A stretch of DNA of 64,000 nt, from NCBI GenBank assembly GCA_034231615.1, contig CM067322.1, positions 103,997,587 to 104,061,586 of the forward strand, given 5' to 3'. The DNA is from Meghimatium bilineatum. Its lineage: Eukaryota; Mollusca; Gastropoda; Stylommatophora; Philomycidae. A program made the translations under genes and the position numbers. Under the pieces are notes generated by a model, which saw only the letters and a program-made list of their open reading frames with translations, was not told where the DNA came from and did no database searches. Positions 1 to 12,400 of the stretch are shown in pieces (positions within the stretch are counted from its first letter, which is position 1; each line of letters starts with the position of its first letter).

Positions 1-282
1 CCTTACCAATCAGACAGACAAGTTATTATTGCTATCAATCATTATTACTATTCATTATTATATTACAATCATTATTATTATTACAATCATTTTACTTCTA
101 GCTTACGCCCCAGACCTTACCTGACATCCAGCTCAGAAGCCCCAGACCTTAACAATCAGACAGACACAATCCTTATCTCTACTTAATTCATTAAATGCTG
201 CATTCAACTGGAGACCCAACCTTCAGTCATTGACATGTAAGTATGTCTGTCAACACAAGAATAATACAACAGAAATACTCAC
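1..282. other. Intron sequence at left edge, no feature
   Basis: This stretch contains short imperfect repeats (attattattacaatcat near 40-90) and two copies of a phrase around cccagaccttacc. No exon with both splice sites is visible. Confidence 0.4.
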
Positions 283-409
283 ACAAGCAATATAACTCTT
301 GCTGAACTCCTCCAGTGGTTGAAACAAGACAGTGTCAATTTTCCTGCCAGTCTCCACCAGTCCACCAGTGAAGTATCTGCTACTCATATTCAAGTTATCT
401 ACCTGGACG
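283..409 (-). CDS. Exon 18 of secreted gene
   Basis: The acceptor is TTTTCTCAG|CGTCC and the donor GCTTGT|GTGAGTATT (127 bp, phase 2 to 0). Only one frame is open, and it encodes VQVDNLNMSSRYFTGGLVET then GRKIDTVLFQPLEEFSKSY. The gene continues beyond the left edge. Confidence 0.65.
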
Positions 410-3400
410 CTGAGAAAATAACACAGAGGTGTGAATAAAACTAATACTGTTTTCCTGGTATCATAGGTAAAGATATGTCACATGACAGCAACCTGTTATC
501 AGGGAGAACACAGCAACCTGCTATCAGGGATAAAGTATATGACATGACAGCAACCTGCTATCAGGTATAAAGTATATGACATGACAGCAACCTGTTATCA
601 GGGATAAAGTTTATGACATAACAGCAACCTGCTATCAGGGATAAAGTATATGACATGACAGCAACCTGTTATCAGGGATAAAGTATATGACATGACAGCA
701 ACCTATTATCAGGGATAACACAGCAATCTGCTATCAGGGATAACACAGCAACCTTCTATCAGGGATAACACAGAACCTGCTATCAGGGATAACACAGCAA
801 CCTGCTATCAGGGATAACACAGCAACCTGCTATCAGGGATAACACAGCAACCTGCTATCAGGGATAACACAGCAACATGCTATCAGGGATAACACAGCAA
901 CCTGCTATCAGGGATAACACAGCAATATATCAGGGATAACACAGCAACCTGCTATCAGGGATAACACAGCAACCTGCTATCAGGGATAACACAGCAACCT
1001 GCTATCAGGGATAACACAGCAACCTGCTATCAGGGATAACACAGCAACCTGCTATTAGGGATACCACAGCAACCTGCTATCAGGGATAACACAGCAACCT
1101 GCTATCAGGGATAACACAGCAACCTGCTATCAGGGATAAAGTATATGACATGACAGCAACCTGCTATCAGGGATAACACAGCAACCTTCTATCAGGGATA
1201 ACACAGAACCTGCTATCAGGGATAACACAGCAACCTGCTATCAGGGATAACACAGCAACCTGCTATCAGGGATAACACAGCAACATGCTATCAGGGATAA
1301 CACAGCAACCTGCTATCAGGGATAACACAGCAATATATCAGGGATAACACAGCAACCTGCTATCAGGGATAACACAGCAACCTGCTATCAGGGATAACAC
1401 AGCAACCTGCTATCAGGGATAACACAGCAACCTGCTATCAGGGATAACACAGCAACCTGCTATCAGGGATAACACAGCAACCTGCTATCAGGGATAACAC
1501 AGCAACCTGCTATCAGGGATAACACAGCAACCTTCTGTCAGGAATGAAGATGACTATGTATTAAGCCACAGCAACTATTTTGTGGGGAGGGGGGTGACCA
1601 TTCCCTTCCTTGCTGTTGTTACCTTCCCTAACTCATGAGTCAGATACCCATTTACAGGTGGGTAGACTGGAGCTGCTGTAGTTTCAAATGAAAAATTATG
1701 ACCCAGAATTTTAACATTACTGTATATCTTTGAATGTAGCAATAAATTTACTGTATAAATATTTAGCAATAAAGTTACTGTATATCCTTGAATGTCTAAC
1801 AATAAAGTTACTGTATATCATTGAACGTCTAACAATAAAGTTACTGTATATCCTTGAATGAAGCAATAAAGTTACTGTATATCATTGAACGTCTAACAAT
1901 AAAGTTACTGTATAAATATTTAGCAATAAAGTTACTGTATATCATTGAATGTCTAACAATAAAGTTACTGTATATCATTGAACATCTAACAATAAAGTTA
2001 CTGTATAAATATTTAGCAATAAAGTTACTGTATATCATTGAATGTCTAACAATAAAGTTACTGTATATCATTGAATGTCTAACAATAAAGTTACTGTATA
2101 TCATTGAACATCTAACAATAAAGTTACTGTATATCATTGAATGTCTAACAATAAAGTTACAGTATATCATTGAACGTCTAACAATAAAGTTACTGTATAT
2201 CATTGAATGTCTAACAATAAAGTTACTGTATATCATTGAATGTCTAACAATAAAGTTACTGTATATCATTGAATGTCTAACAATAAAGTTACTGTATATC
2301 ATTGAACGTCTAACAATAAAGTTACTGTATATCATTGAACGTCTAACAATAAAGTTACTGTATATCATTGAACGTCTAACAATAAAGTTACTGTATAAAT
2401 ATTTAGCAATAAAGTTACTGTATATCATTGAACGTCTAACAATAAAGTTACTGTATATCATTGAACGTCTAACAATAAAGTTACTGTATAAATATTTAGC
2501 AATAAAGTTACTGTATATCATTGAACGTCTAACAATAAAGTTACTGTATATCATTGAATGTCTAACAATAAAGTTACTGTATATCATTGAATGTCTAACA
2601 ATAAAGTTACTGTATATCCTTGAATGAAGCAATAAAGTTACTGTATGTCATTGAACGTCTAACAATAAAGTTACTGTATATCATTGAACGTCTAACAATA
2701 AAGTTACTGTATATCATAGAACGTCTAACAATAAAGTTACTGTATATCATTGAACATCTAACAATAAAGTTACTGTATATCATTGAACGTCTAACAATAA
2801 AGTTACTGTATATCCTTGAATGAAGCAATAAAGTTACTGTATATCATTGAATGTCTAACAATAAAGTTACTGTATATCCTTGAATGAAGCAATAAAGTTA
2901 CTGTATATCATTGAATGTCTAACAATAAAGTTACTGTATATCATTGAACGTCTAACAATAAAGTTACTGTATATCCTTGAATGAAGCAATAAAGTTACTG
3001 TATATCATTGAATGTCTAACAATAAAGTTACTGTATATCATTGAATGTCTAACAATAAAGTTACTGTATATCATTGAACGTCTAACAATAAAGTTACTGT
3101 ATATCATTGGATGTCTAACAATAAAGTTACTGTATATCATTGAATGTCTAACAATAAAGTTACTGTATATCATTGAACGTCTAACAATAAAGTTACTGTA
3201 TATCATTGAATGTCTAACAATAAAGTTACTGTATATCACTGAATGTCTAACAATAAAGTTACTGTATAAATATTTAGCAATAAAGTTACTGTATAAATAT
3301 TTAGCAATAAAGTTACTGTATATCATTGAATGTCTAACAATAAAGTTACTGTATATCATTGAACGTCTAACAATAAAGGTACTGTATATCCTTGAATGAA

Positions 3401-6400
3401 GCAATAAAGTTACTGTATATCATTGAATGTCTAACAATAAAGTTACTGTATATCATTGAATGTCTAACAATAAAGTTACTGTATAAATATTTAGCAATAA
3501 AGTTACTGTATAAATATTTAGCAATAAAGTTACTGTATATCATTGAATGTCTAACAATAAAGTTACTGTATATCATTGAACGTCTAACAATAAAGTTACT
3601 GTATATCCTTGAATGAAGCAATAAAGTTACTGTATATCATTGAATGTCTAACAATAAAGTTACTGTATATCATTGAATGTCTAACAATAAAGTTACTGTA
3701 TAAATATTTAGCAATAAAGTTACTGTATATATATTTAGCAATAAAGTTACTGTATATCATTGAATGTCTAACAATAAAGTTACTGTATATCATTGAACAT
3801 CTAACAATAAAGTTACTGTATATCATTGAATGTCTAACAATAAAGTTACTGTATATCATTGAATGTCTAACAATAAAGTTACTGTATATCATTGAATGTC
3901 TAACAATAAAGTTACTGTATATCATTGAACGTCTAACAATAAAGTTACTGTATATCATTGAATGTCTAACAATAAAGTTACTGTATATCATTGAATGTCT
4001 AACAATAAAGTTACTGTATATCATTGAATGTCTAACAATAAAGTTACTGTATATCATTGAATGTCTAACAATAAATGAAACAGAAGACAAGTGTAAATGG
4101 TACAATCAGACAACTACCATACCAGGCTACATAGTCAACATGTTGATGATTTGCACACCATAATTCACAGTAATGACTAGCCAGTAATGTAGTACATTAG
4201 CTCTGTCTAGAACAAAAGTCACAGTAATGACTAACCAGTAATGTAGTACATTAGCTCTGTCTAGAACATAAGCTTCAGCTGCTGTCCAAGTGCTTGAATT
4301 TGCCTGTTCCTGGCTACTAGTCCGCTGCTCAATGCCAAGCCCATGTATAGAGAACTGTTGAAAGTGTCTGTCACCTTTGGGATTTTGAGAACAATATACA
4401 TTATTTGTATTTGTTTCATTATTTATATCATCACCACTACAGCCACCATCATCCTCACTACAAACATCAACATCCTGACTACAAACATCAACATCCTGAC
4501 TACAAACATCAACATCCTGACTACAAACATCAACATCCTGACTACACTACAACATCTATTACCCCCACAACAACCACAATCATTCTGACTACAACATCTA
4601 TCAAGCCCACAACAATCAGCATCGCTACAACCACCATCCTCCTCACTACAACACCCCACTAGTACAGATTTCAATACAGAACAAATATGAAAATGTATTT
4701 TATTATCTTAACTTGCAATTGGTGTAAACAAAAATTCCACATGATTCATGAATGGTGCGGTAGCAAATTTGTTTCTCGTTGCTAACCAGTCTTGTAACCA
4801 TGATAAATAGTTTAAAATTTAGGGCTATTAATCTGTGAAAACTTCTAAGTAATCTAACATCTTGTTCCTGTAGAGTGTTGGTGTATTGTCTGTATCTGCT
4901 GTGCATCCTTTCATACATGTTTGATCTATTGGTAGTCACTTTCATCACAAGAAGACAGCCTGTGTGTTGTCAGGGCCCGAAAGGAGCAAAGAATAGCAAC
5001 ACTGTTTACCTTCCATGCATGTCGTACGAGGTGACTAAGGAGGTTATGGGATGGAGTTGGCTGTCCCATCCCATATAGGGTCAGTGATCCAAAGACATTC
5101 TCAAGTCAGATGTGTCAGGCCGAATGGTGCAGATATCGCAGCAATCTGTAAACCATGACACAACGCATTCCGTTCTCCGGACTACATCCTGCTAAGCTGC
5201 ATAAGTTTGAGAACGAACGCAGAAGAAGAATACAAGATGACAGCCCACACTTTCTTACATGTTTGTTCTATTAGTAGTCACACTCTCATCACAAGAAGAC
5301 AGTCTCCACATTCTTTTGACATCATGAGATGAGATGGAGCACATTATCAGTAGAGTTAAACAGCAAGAGGTGTTGGAGAGTTAAACAGCAAGAGGTGTTG
5401 GAGAGTTAAACAGCAAGAGGTGAGGGGAGAGTTAAACAGCAAGAGGTGAGGGGAGAGTTAAACAGCAAGAGGTGTTGGAGAGTTAAACAGCAAGAGGTGA
5501 GGGGAGAGTTAAACAGCAAGAGGTGAGGGGAGAGTTAAACAGCAAGAGGTGAGGGGAGAGTTAAACAGCAAGAGGTGTTGGAGAGTTAAACAGCAAGAGG
5601 TGAGGGGAGAGTTAAACAGCAAGAGGTGTTGGAGAGTTAAACAGCAAGAGGTGAGGGAGAGTTAAACAGCAAGAGGTGCTGGAGAGTTAAACAGCAAGAG
5701 GTGAGGGAGAGTTAAACAGCAAGAGGTGTTGGAGAGTTAAACAGCAAGAGGTGTTGGAGAGTTAAACAGCAAGAGGTGAGGGAATAGATAAACAGCAAGA
5801 GGTGTTGGAGAGTTAAACAGCAAGAGGTGTTGGAGAGATAAACAGCAAGAGGTGTTGGAGAGTTAAACAGCAAGAGGTGAGGGAGAGTTAAACAGCAAGA
5901 GGTGAGGGAGAGTTAAACAGCAAGAGGTGAGGGAATAGATAAACAGCAAGAGGTGAGGGAAAAGATAAACAGCAAGAGGTGAGGGAAAAGATAAACAGCA
6001 AGAGGTGAGGGAAAAGATAAACAGCAAGAGGTGAGGGAGAGTTAAACAGCAAGAGGTGAGGGAATAGATAAACAGCAAGAGGTGAGGGAAAAGATAAACA
6101 GCAAGAGGTGAGGGAATAGATAAACAGCAAGAGGTGAGGGAAAAGATAAACAGCAAGAGGTGAGGGAGAGTTAAACAGCAAGAGGTGAGGGAATAAATAA
6201 ACAGCAAGAGGTGAAGGAAAAGATAGATAGAAATCTCTCTTATGTATTTGGTGTCTTGCACATTGTTATCTGCTGTCACATATCCATCTTACAGCAGCTC
6301 ATGTCTGAACTAGCAGCCATGAACAGCACATGTCGGATACAACAGCAGTCAGTACCCATCTTACAGCAGCTCATGCCAGAACTAGCAGCCATGAACAGCA

Positions 6401-9400
6401 CATGTCGGATACAACAGCAGTCAGTACCCATCTTACAGCAGCTCATGTCTGAACTAGCAGCCATGAACAGCACATGTCGGATACAACAGCAGTCAGTACC
6501 CATCTTACAGCAGCTCATGCCAGAACTAGCAGCCATGAACAGCACATGTCGGATACAACAGCAGTCAGTACCCATCTTAGAGCAGCTCATGTCTGAACTA
6601 GCAGCCATGAACAGCACATGTCGGATACAACAGCAGTCAGAATTTTCTGTTGATATTTTTCCTGTCATGGGATCTTTGTGGTGTAGAACTGTTTGTCTTG
6701 TGTCCGAGAGGTTGCTTGTGTGATTTTTGACCGTGATGTTTTGTCTACAAGTGAATTTTTGTGGAGATCTCTGATGATTATCACCTTACGGCTACGTCGT
6801 TGCCACCTCAGCAGGTAGTAAGCTATTCTGTTGAGTGGGATGGGGTTACATGGATGGAGTTACATGGATGGAGTTACATGGATGGGGTTACATGGATGGG
6901 GTTACATGGATGGAGTTACATGGATGGGGTTACATGGATGGGGTTACATGGATGGGGTTACATGGATGGGGTTACATGGATGGAGTTACATGGATGGGGT
7001 TACATGGATGGGGTTACATGGATGGAGTTACATGGATGGAGTTACATGGATGGGGTTACATGGATGGAGTTACATGGATGGAGTTACATGGATGGAGTTA
7101 CATGGATGGAGTTACATGGATGGGGTTACATGGATGGGGTTACATGGATGGAGTTACATGGATGGAAAACTCAAGTACAAAGATGTCAATCATCCATGCC
7201 TTGTGACCCTTTAATTCAGGTCATCTTGTTGATATATAAGAGAAATGTGGGATGCTTGAGAGAAGTGTGGGATGCTTGAGAGAAGTGTGGGATGCTTGAG
7301 GGAAGTGTGGGATGCTTGAGAGAAGTGTGGGATGCTTGAGAGAAGAGTGGGATGTGTGAAGAAGTGTGGGATGTGTGTCAGAGATGTACGAGAGAAATTC
7401 TCAGTCAATGTATGTGAGGGATCATTTGCAGACTACTCCCTGAGTCATATAATAAAAATGATGGCTAATTTGTAGCCATGAAATTGATACTTACATGTTC
7501 CATGAAATTGATACATGTTACATGAATTTGATACTTACATGTTACATGAAATTGATACTTACATGTTCCATGAATTTGATACATGTTCCATGAAATTGAT
7601 ACTTACATGTTCCATGAATTTGATACTTACATGTTACATGAATTTGATACTTACATGTTCCATGAAATTGATACTTACATGTTCCATGAATTTGATACTT
7701 ACATGTTACATGAATTTGATACTTACATGTTCCATGAATTTGATACTTACATGTTACATGAAATTGATACTTACATGTTCCATGAATTTGATACTTACAT
7801 GTTCCATGAATTTGATACTTACATGTTACATGAAATTGATACTTACATGTTACATGAAATTGATACTTACATGTTCCATGAATTTGATACATGTTCCATG
7901 AAATTGATACTTACATGTTCTATGAATTTGATACTTACATGTTACATGAATTTGATACTTACATGTTCCATGAATTTGATACTTACATGTTACATGAATT
8001 TGATACTTACATGTTCCATGAATTTGATACTTACATGTTCCATGAATTTGATACTTACATGTTACATGAATTTGATACTTACATGTTCCATGAATTTGAT
8101 ACTTACATGTTCCATGAATTTGATACTTACATGTTCTATGAATTTGATACTTACATGTTACATGAATTTGATACTTACATGTTCTATGAATTTGATACTT
8201 ACATGTTCCATCAACTAAATGGCAATACCGAAGTGAGGACCCAAGTAACTGCAGACAAAAGATATTTTGAAAGTATATTACATTCTGATATGATGACTGG
8301 TTGATTGGTAGAGCCTTCAAGCCTCTTTCAGTGAGGCTCATGATCTTCAACCATGAATGCAGATTTACCTTGATTAGTAATAATAATACTCATAACACGT
8401 TCGAGTTGCAGTGGTGACATACTGGAAGCATCAGCATAAAAATCCCTCCGAACATCTCTATCCTCAGCCATTCAGAGCAGTGAAGAAAAATCATGCCAAA
8501 ACCATTCCTTAATGTTATAAAATCATGATTTTCTTCACCCACTTCATCTCCTTCTACCCTCGACTGATACTTGCAAAATAGTATTTTAGAAAGTGAATCG
8601 TGTTTCATTACATGTCCAAACCAAATAAGTTTACACAGTATCACCATTCCCAAAAGTAGTTCTTAACCTTCGAAATTCTGCACTAAAAATTAGCAATCTG
8701 GAGCTGACACTGCATTCTTACAGACTATTTATGGAGGGTATTTGGAAAATGCAATAACTTATTTGTTTTTAAAGCTGTGTGCATAATCTTTGTGTGTGTG
8801 TGTGTGGGAATGAAGGAATTGATATTGAATGTAATGACATCAGTTTTGTTGCTGTGTGATATCTAAATTTTAAACTAACATTGATGGACTAGGTCTGAGA
8901 TAAATTGTAAACTAACATTGATGGACTAGGTCTAGATTTTCAGTGAAAACTTACGATACATTCCAATCCGTGTGAAATGCTGAATTAGACCTAGATTACC
9001 CAGCCATTATGTTATAACAATGGTAAACTGTTCGTACTATATATCGTCTCTGAAAACAAATGATCCACGTCAATCGAACTAATATTATTGACTATGCAAA
9101 AAGAAATCAGAATTTAGAAAAATATTCCTAAAAAATTGTTGTAATATTGAAAAATTCGGACAGATTATATCGATGGCTGTATACAGTCATGTGGCTATAT
9201 CTTGTTCTAGTTGAACATTAGCAGAAATGGAAGCTAATTAAGTCTACTTTCATTTCTTCAGTTAATTGAGTTATAAATGTTTGTTTACAATTGCAATATT
9301 TTTGTTAAAAGATGTGTGTAGGTAGCTGTAGTTGCAGGCAGCTACAGAAAATATGTATTATCTTTCGACTATAGTCACGGACAGCATGTATATGGATAAC

Positions 9401-12400
9401 AACACGCAAGTTTGTTTATTTGCTGCTGGACAAATATAACATCTGGTTGAATACAAACAACATGGACAAATATAACGTGTGGTTGAATACAAACAACATG
9501 GACAAATATAACGTCTGGTTGAATACAAACAACATGGACGAATATAACGTCTGGTTGAATACAAACAACATGGACAAATATAACGTCTGGTTGAGTACAA
9601 ACAACATGGACAAATATAACGTCTGGTTAAATACAAACAACATGGACGAATATAACGTCTGGTTGAATACAAACAACATGGACAAATATAACGTCTGGTT
9701 GAATACAAACAACATGGACAAATATAACGTGTGGTTGAATACAAACAACATGGACGAATATAACGTCTGGTTGAATACAAACAACATGGACAAATATAAC
9801 GTCTGGTTGAATACAAACAACATGGACAAATATAACGTGTGGTTGAATACAAACAACATGGACAAATATAACGTCTGGTTGAATACAAACAACATGGACG
9901 AATATAACGTCTGGTTGAATACAAACAACATGGACAAATATAACGTCTGGTTGAGTACAAACAACATGGACAAATATAACGTGTGGTTGAATACAAACAA
10001 CATGGACGAATATAACGTCTGGTTGAATACAAACAACATGGACAAATATAACGTCTGGTTGAATACAAACAACATGGACAAATATAACGTGTGGTTGAAT
10101 ACAAACAACATGGACGAATATAACGTCTGGTTGAATACAAACAACATGGACAAATATAACGTCTGGTTGAATACAAACAACATGGACAAATATAACGTGT
10201 GGTTGAATACAAACAACATGGACGAATATAACGTCTGGTTGAATACAAACAACATGGACAAATATAACGTGTGGTTGAATACAAACAACATGGACAAATA
10301 TAACGTCTGGTTGAATACAAACAACATGGACAAATATAACGTGTGGTTGAATACAAACAACATGGACGAATATAACGTCTGGTTGAATACGAACAACATG
10401 GACAAATATAACGTCTGGTTGAATACAAACAACATGGACAAATATAACGTCTGGTTGAATACAAACAACATGGAGAATTGAAGTTCTGGGAATCTTGTCA
10501 TAAGAAACTTTATTAAATCTCTGAAATTACGGGTGAACTTTCCATCTCCGTACAAGTTTTCATCACTAAACTAGTTTTCCTGCTACTGTCTTCATCACTA
10601 AACAAGTTTTTCTACTGTTGTCTTCATCACTAAACAAGTTTTTCTACTGTTGTCTTCATCACTAAACTAGTTTTTCTACTGTTGTCTTCATCACTAAACT
10701 AGTTTTTCTACTGTTGTCTTCATCAACAGATGTCTACATCTTGTGCATACCTCATCAACAAGATCACGCTCTACCATGCAAACGTGGAGGGCATTACCCC
10801 ACCCAGACAAATGGCTGGAAATATAATAATATGTAGGTTTATCTGATCTGACTGGGAATATATAGATTGTAGGTTCTCTCTACTTATCTGGGAATATATA
10901 GATTGTAGGTTCTGAAAGGGAAGCAATATTGTTTACCTTCCATGTATATCATAGGTGTCTAAAAAGGTTATGGGGGTGGGGCTGGCTGTCCTTTCCCATA
11001 TAGGTTCATAGTGACCCAGAAGCAATGCTGAAGTCAGATGTATCAGGCCAAAAGGCGTAGATATCGTAGCAAAGTTGTAAATTATGACACGACACATTCT
11101 GTTCTTCAGACTACACCCGGCTAATCTGCAAGTTAGAGAACAAACAAAGAAGACATAAATATTCACCATATTCATATAAGGTAGCATCTGTCAGGCTGGT
11201 ATGTGAATCCGGTATGTGAGGTCCATATGCGAGGCCAGTATGTGTGGTTTATACGTGAGATCCATATGTGAGGCTAGTGTATGAGGCTGGTATGTCAGCC
11301 TGATGGAGGACATTATTCAAACTTCAGTAACTTTTGTTCCTCTTCTTCTTCTTCATTTGGTCTCAAGCTCCTACAGATTAGCAGGATATAGTCCACAGAA
11401 TGGAATATGTTGTGTCATGGTTTAATACATGGCTGCAATATCTGTGCCTTCTGTCCTGACTTCAGCATGTCTTCTGGGTCACCTTGATCCTATATGGAAG
11501 CCAACTCCACCCCATAACGTGCTTAGACACCTGTTACAACATGCATGGAAGGTAAACAGTGTTGCTATCATGTACTTCATTTTGGGCTCTGACAACGCAC
11601 TGTCAAGTTTTGTTCAAAAAGTTGGATGGGGCTGTAAGCCATTCATATCCTCTATAGCATGATCACAGAAAATGCATCCACTGATACCATGTTCGCTTGA
11701 CACCTCCACTGTGACACAAGCAACTTGACTGACTACACATATGAGCAACTGGACATGAACACATACAAACACAAAATATGACAACAGACAGGTCATACCT
11801 CTCCAGAAACTGTTGATTCTGCTACTGTCACGTGTAGGACAACCTGGCCTTTCATCATATGTAAGAGAAACTCGCTGGTCACTTCCTTTAACATAATCGC
11901 AGATGTAATGATTGTATCACAGACAAAATGATTGAATCACAGATTTATGATTGAATCACAGACATAACAATTATTTGCACATATTCTGATACAGTAATGG
12001 TTTCATCAAGAGAATATCTACTTGGTAGACTGTGTGAGACATTCTAGCCTTAGTTTGTCTATTATAATTCTCATCTCAATAATATTGATGTCTTGTACTG
12101 CCCAGACTTCTACAACTAGAATGCTTCCATCAGTTATGTCTATAAGTGCATACATTTAATTGAACTGTCTATGAAAAGATATCGTTCATGAAATAGATGA
12201 GATCTGTAGTTAAGTGCATAAAATGTTGTACTCGACTTGAACTTACATGAATCATGGCTTCTAGGCAACAGAACTTACATGAATCATGGCTTCTAGGCAA
12301 CAGAACTTACATGAATCATGGCTTCTAGGCAACAGAACTTACATGAATCATGGCTTCTAGGCAACAGAACTTACATGAATCATGGCTTCTAGGCAACAGA

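Larger units (their letters stand above)
4127..4552 (-). other. Unrecognised open frame without start codon
   Basis: About 140 codons are open between stops. The frame starts in the 21-bp array (DVDVCSQ repeats) and continues through NNVYCSQNPKGDRHFQQFSI and EAYVLDRANVLHYWLVITV, the last part twice because of a 65-bp direct repeat. There is no ATG near its start. It may be a decayed transposon ORF or chance; it overlaps the possible exon at 4264-4367 in another frame. Confidence 0.25.

Noticed and set aside
1841-4163. Long repeat proteins (LYIIERLTIK, MIYSNFIVR types)
   Set aside because: Frames exist on both strands and follow the 33-bp period; they are by-products of the minisatellite.
6640-6838. 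Coding exon in the stretch reading RRSRKVIIIRDLHKN on the minus strand
   Set aside because: No acceptor/donor pair gives the phase needed between exons 17 and 18, and stops follow closely.
6761-7279. 172-codon ORF with WMELHGWSYMDG repeats
   Set aside because: The 14-bp unit leaves all three frames open, so the ORF carries no coding signal.
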